This document shows positions 29,879 to 30,414 of a DNA stretch of 30,414 bases, piece after piece. Every line of letters starts with the position of its first letter. The first letter of the stretch is position 1. This stretch comes from Lingula anatina. Its lineage: Eukaryota; Brachiopoda; Lingulata; Lingulida; Lingulidae. The notes below the pieces were generated by a model. The model was given only the letters and a program-made list of their open reading frames with translations. It was not told the DNA's origin and made no database searches. The DNA lies in contig NW_019773971.1 of the NCBI RefSeq assembly GCF_001039355.2, positions 1 through 30,414 of the forward strand, in the 5' to 3' direction. Made by a program: the position numbers and the translations under genes.

Positions 29879-30414
29879 CCGATGCTTCACTGCCAAATAC
29901 TCTGTACGTTATGAAGCTGTTCACCCGATAACGACTGGTGTGGTTTTCTTTATGCTGCGTACATTGTAAACACGCATAGTCTTATTAAGGTGTCTCATTT
30001 CAGCTGGCTTCGTAAATTTTGGATTATCATTCGGGACATAGCCCAAAACCCTTTTATCATAAAAAGTCTCATTTAGCATGTTGTTTATCAATCTTGTCAG
30101 TGCATAAAGACATACTAAGTAAAGGCCCAATATGGACTTTGATTAAAATAGGGGCTGTCCTAACTCTGGAATTAAAAACTGCAAAGACTTGGATACTTTT
30201 AAAAGATTGTTTTTAAAAAACCAAAATTAAATATCATGTATACAATTATTAAGTCATGAAGCTTTGAGATTCGTACTAACATAAAACCTTCTGTTTTATT
30301 CTTATTACTATTGTTATTCTAACTCATTTCATCAATATCTTATTCGAACCCCCCAGAGGGCCATGTGTAAGATAAGTGTCTGCACTTCATACGTTTAACC
30401 CTCTTTAAATAAAG

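Noticed and set aside
1-30414. CRISPR arrays, bacterial operons, tRNA or rRNA genes
   Set aside because: Spliced genes, poly(A) signals and eukaryotic transposon relics mark this as animal nuclear DNA. The tandem repeats have no spacer-repeat structure, and I noticed no tRNA-like A/B box pairs or rRNA segments.

Overview
This is a eukaryotic, almost certainly marine-invertebrate nuclear window. It is AT-rich and intron-containing, with GT-AG introns, AATAAA signals, long simple repeats and decayed Tc1-like, Penelope-like and SWIM-domain transposon pieces. No gene fixes the phylum. A mollusc or another lophotrochozoan is my best guess, and a lancelet or cnidarian cannot be excluded.

The window is built around a cluster of paralogous EF-hand proteins of the sarcoplasmic calcium-binding protein (SCP) / coelenterazine-binding-protein type. 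All share one architecture: a first exon ending in a phase-0 donor, a ~157-nt exon 2 with EF-hand 1 ending in phase 1, and a ~400-nt last exon with a degenerate EF2, canonical EF3 and EF4, and a C-terminus ending in GPLVD or close to it. On the + strand, left to right: gene A (last exon only, 1567-1964), a decayed last exon (about 2750-3066), gene B (leader broken at 4935-5066, exon 2 at 5387-5543, exon 3 at 9246-9643), an orphan decayed leader (about 11307-11425), gene C (complete, 13736-16155) and gene D (complete, 17591-19787). On the - strand: gene E (20149-21738) and gene F (25516-27156). D and E are tail to tail.

A, B and C arose by duplication of a block of several kb. Their exons, 3' flanks and the 3' part of intron 2 align, and for B and C also the 5' flanks and intron 1. 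Comparing the blocks exposes later changes: a MITE in B with an empty site in C, a leader-deleting event in B, a 2.6-kb insertion carrying a SWIM-domain relic in B's intron 2, and a minisatellite expansion after C. Intron 2 of A, B and C also carries a sense-strand Cys-rich ORF relic that is still open in B.

The most interesting biological point is at the N-termini. C and D start with 59-62-residue basic leaders that look like mitochondrial presequences and share an R-3 type cleavage-like motif. E and F instead start with 20-residue non-basic leaders. The cluster may therefore supply both mitochondrial and cytosolic Ca2+/Mg2+ buffers from one protein core. The right end (27.2-30.4 kb) holds only repeats and a Penelope-type reverse-transcriptase fragment.
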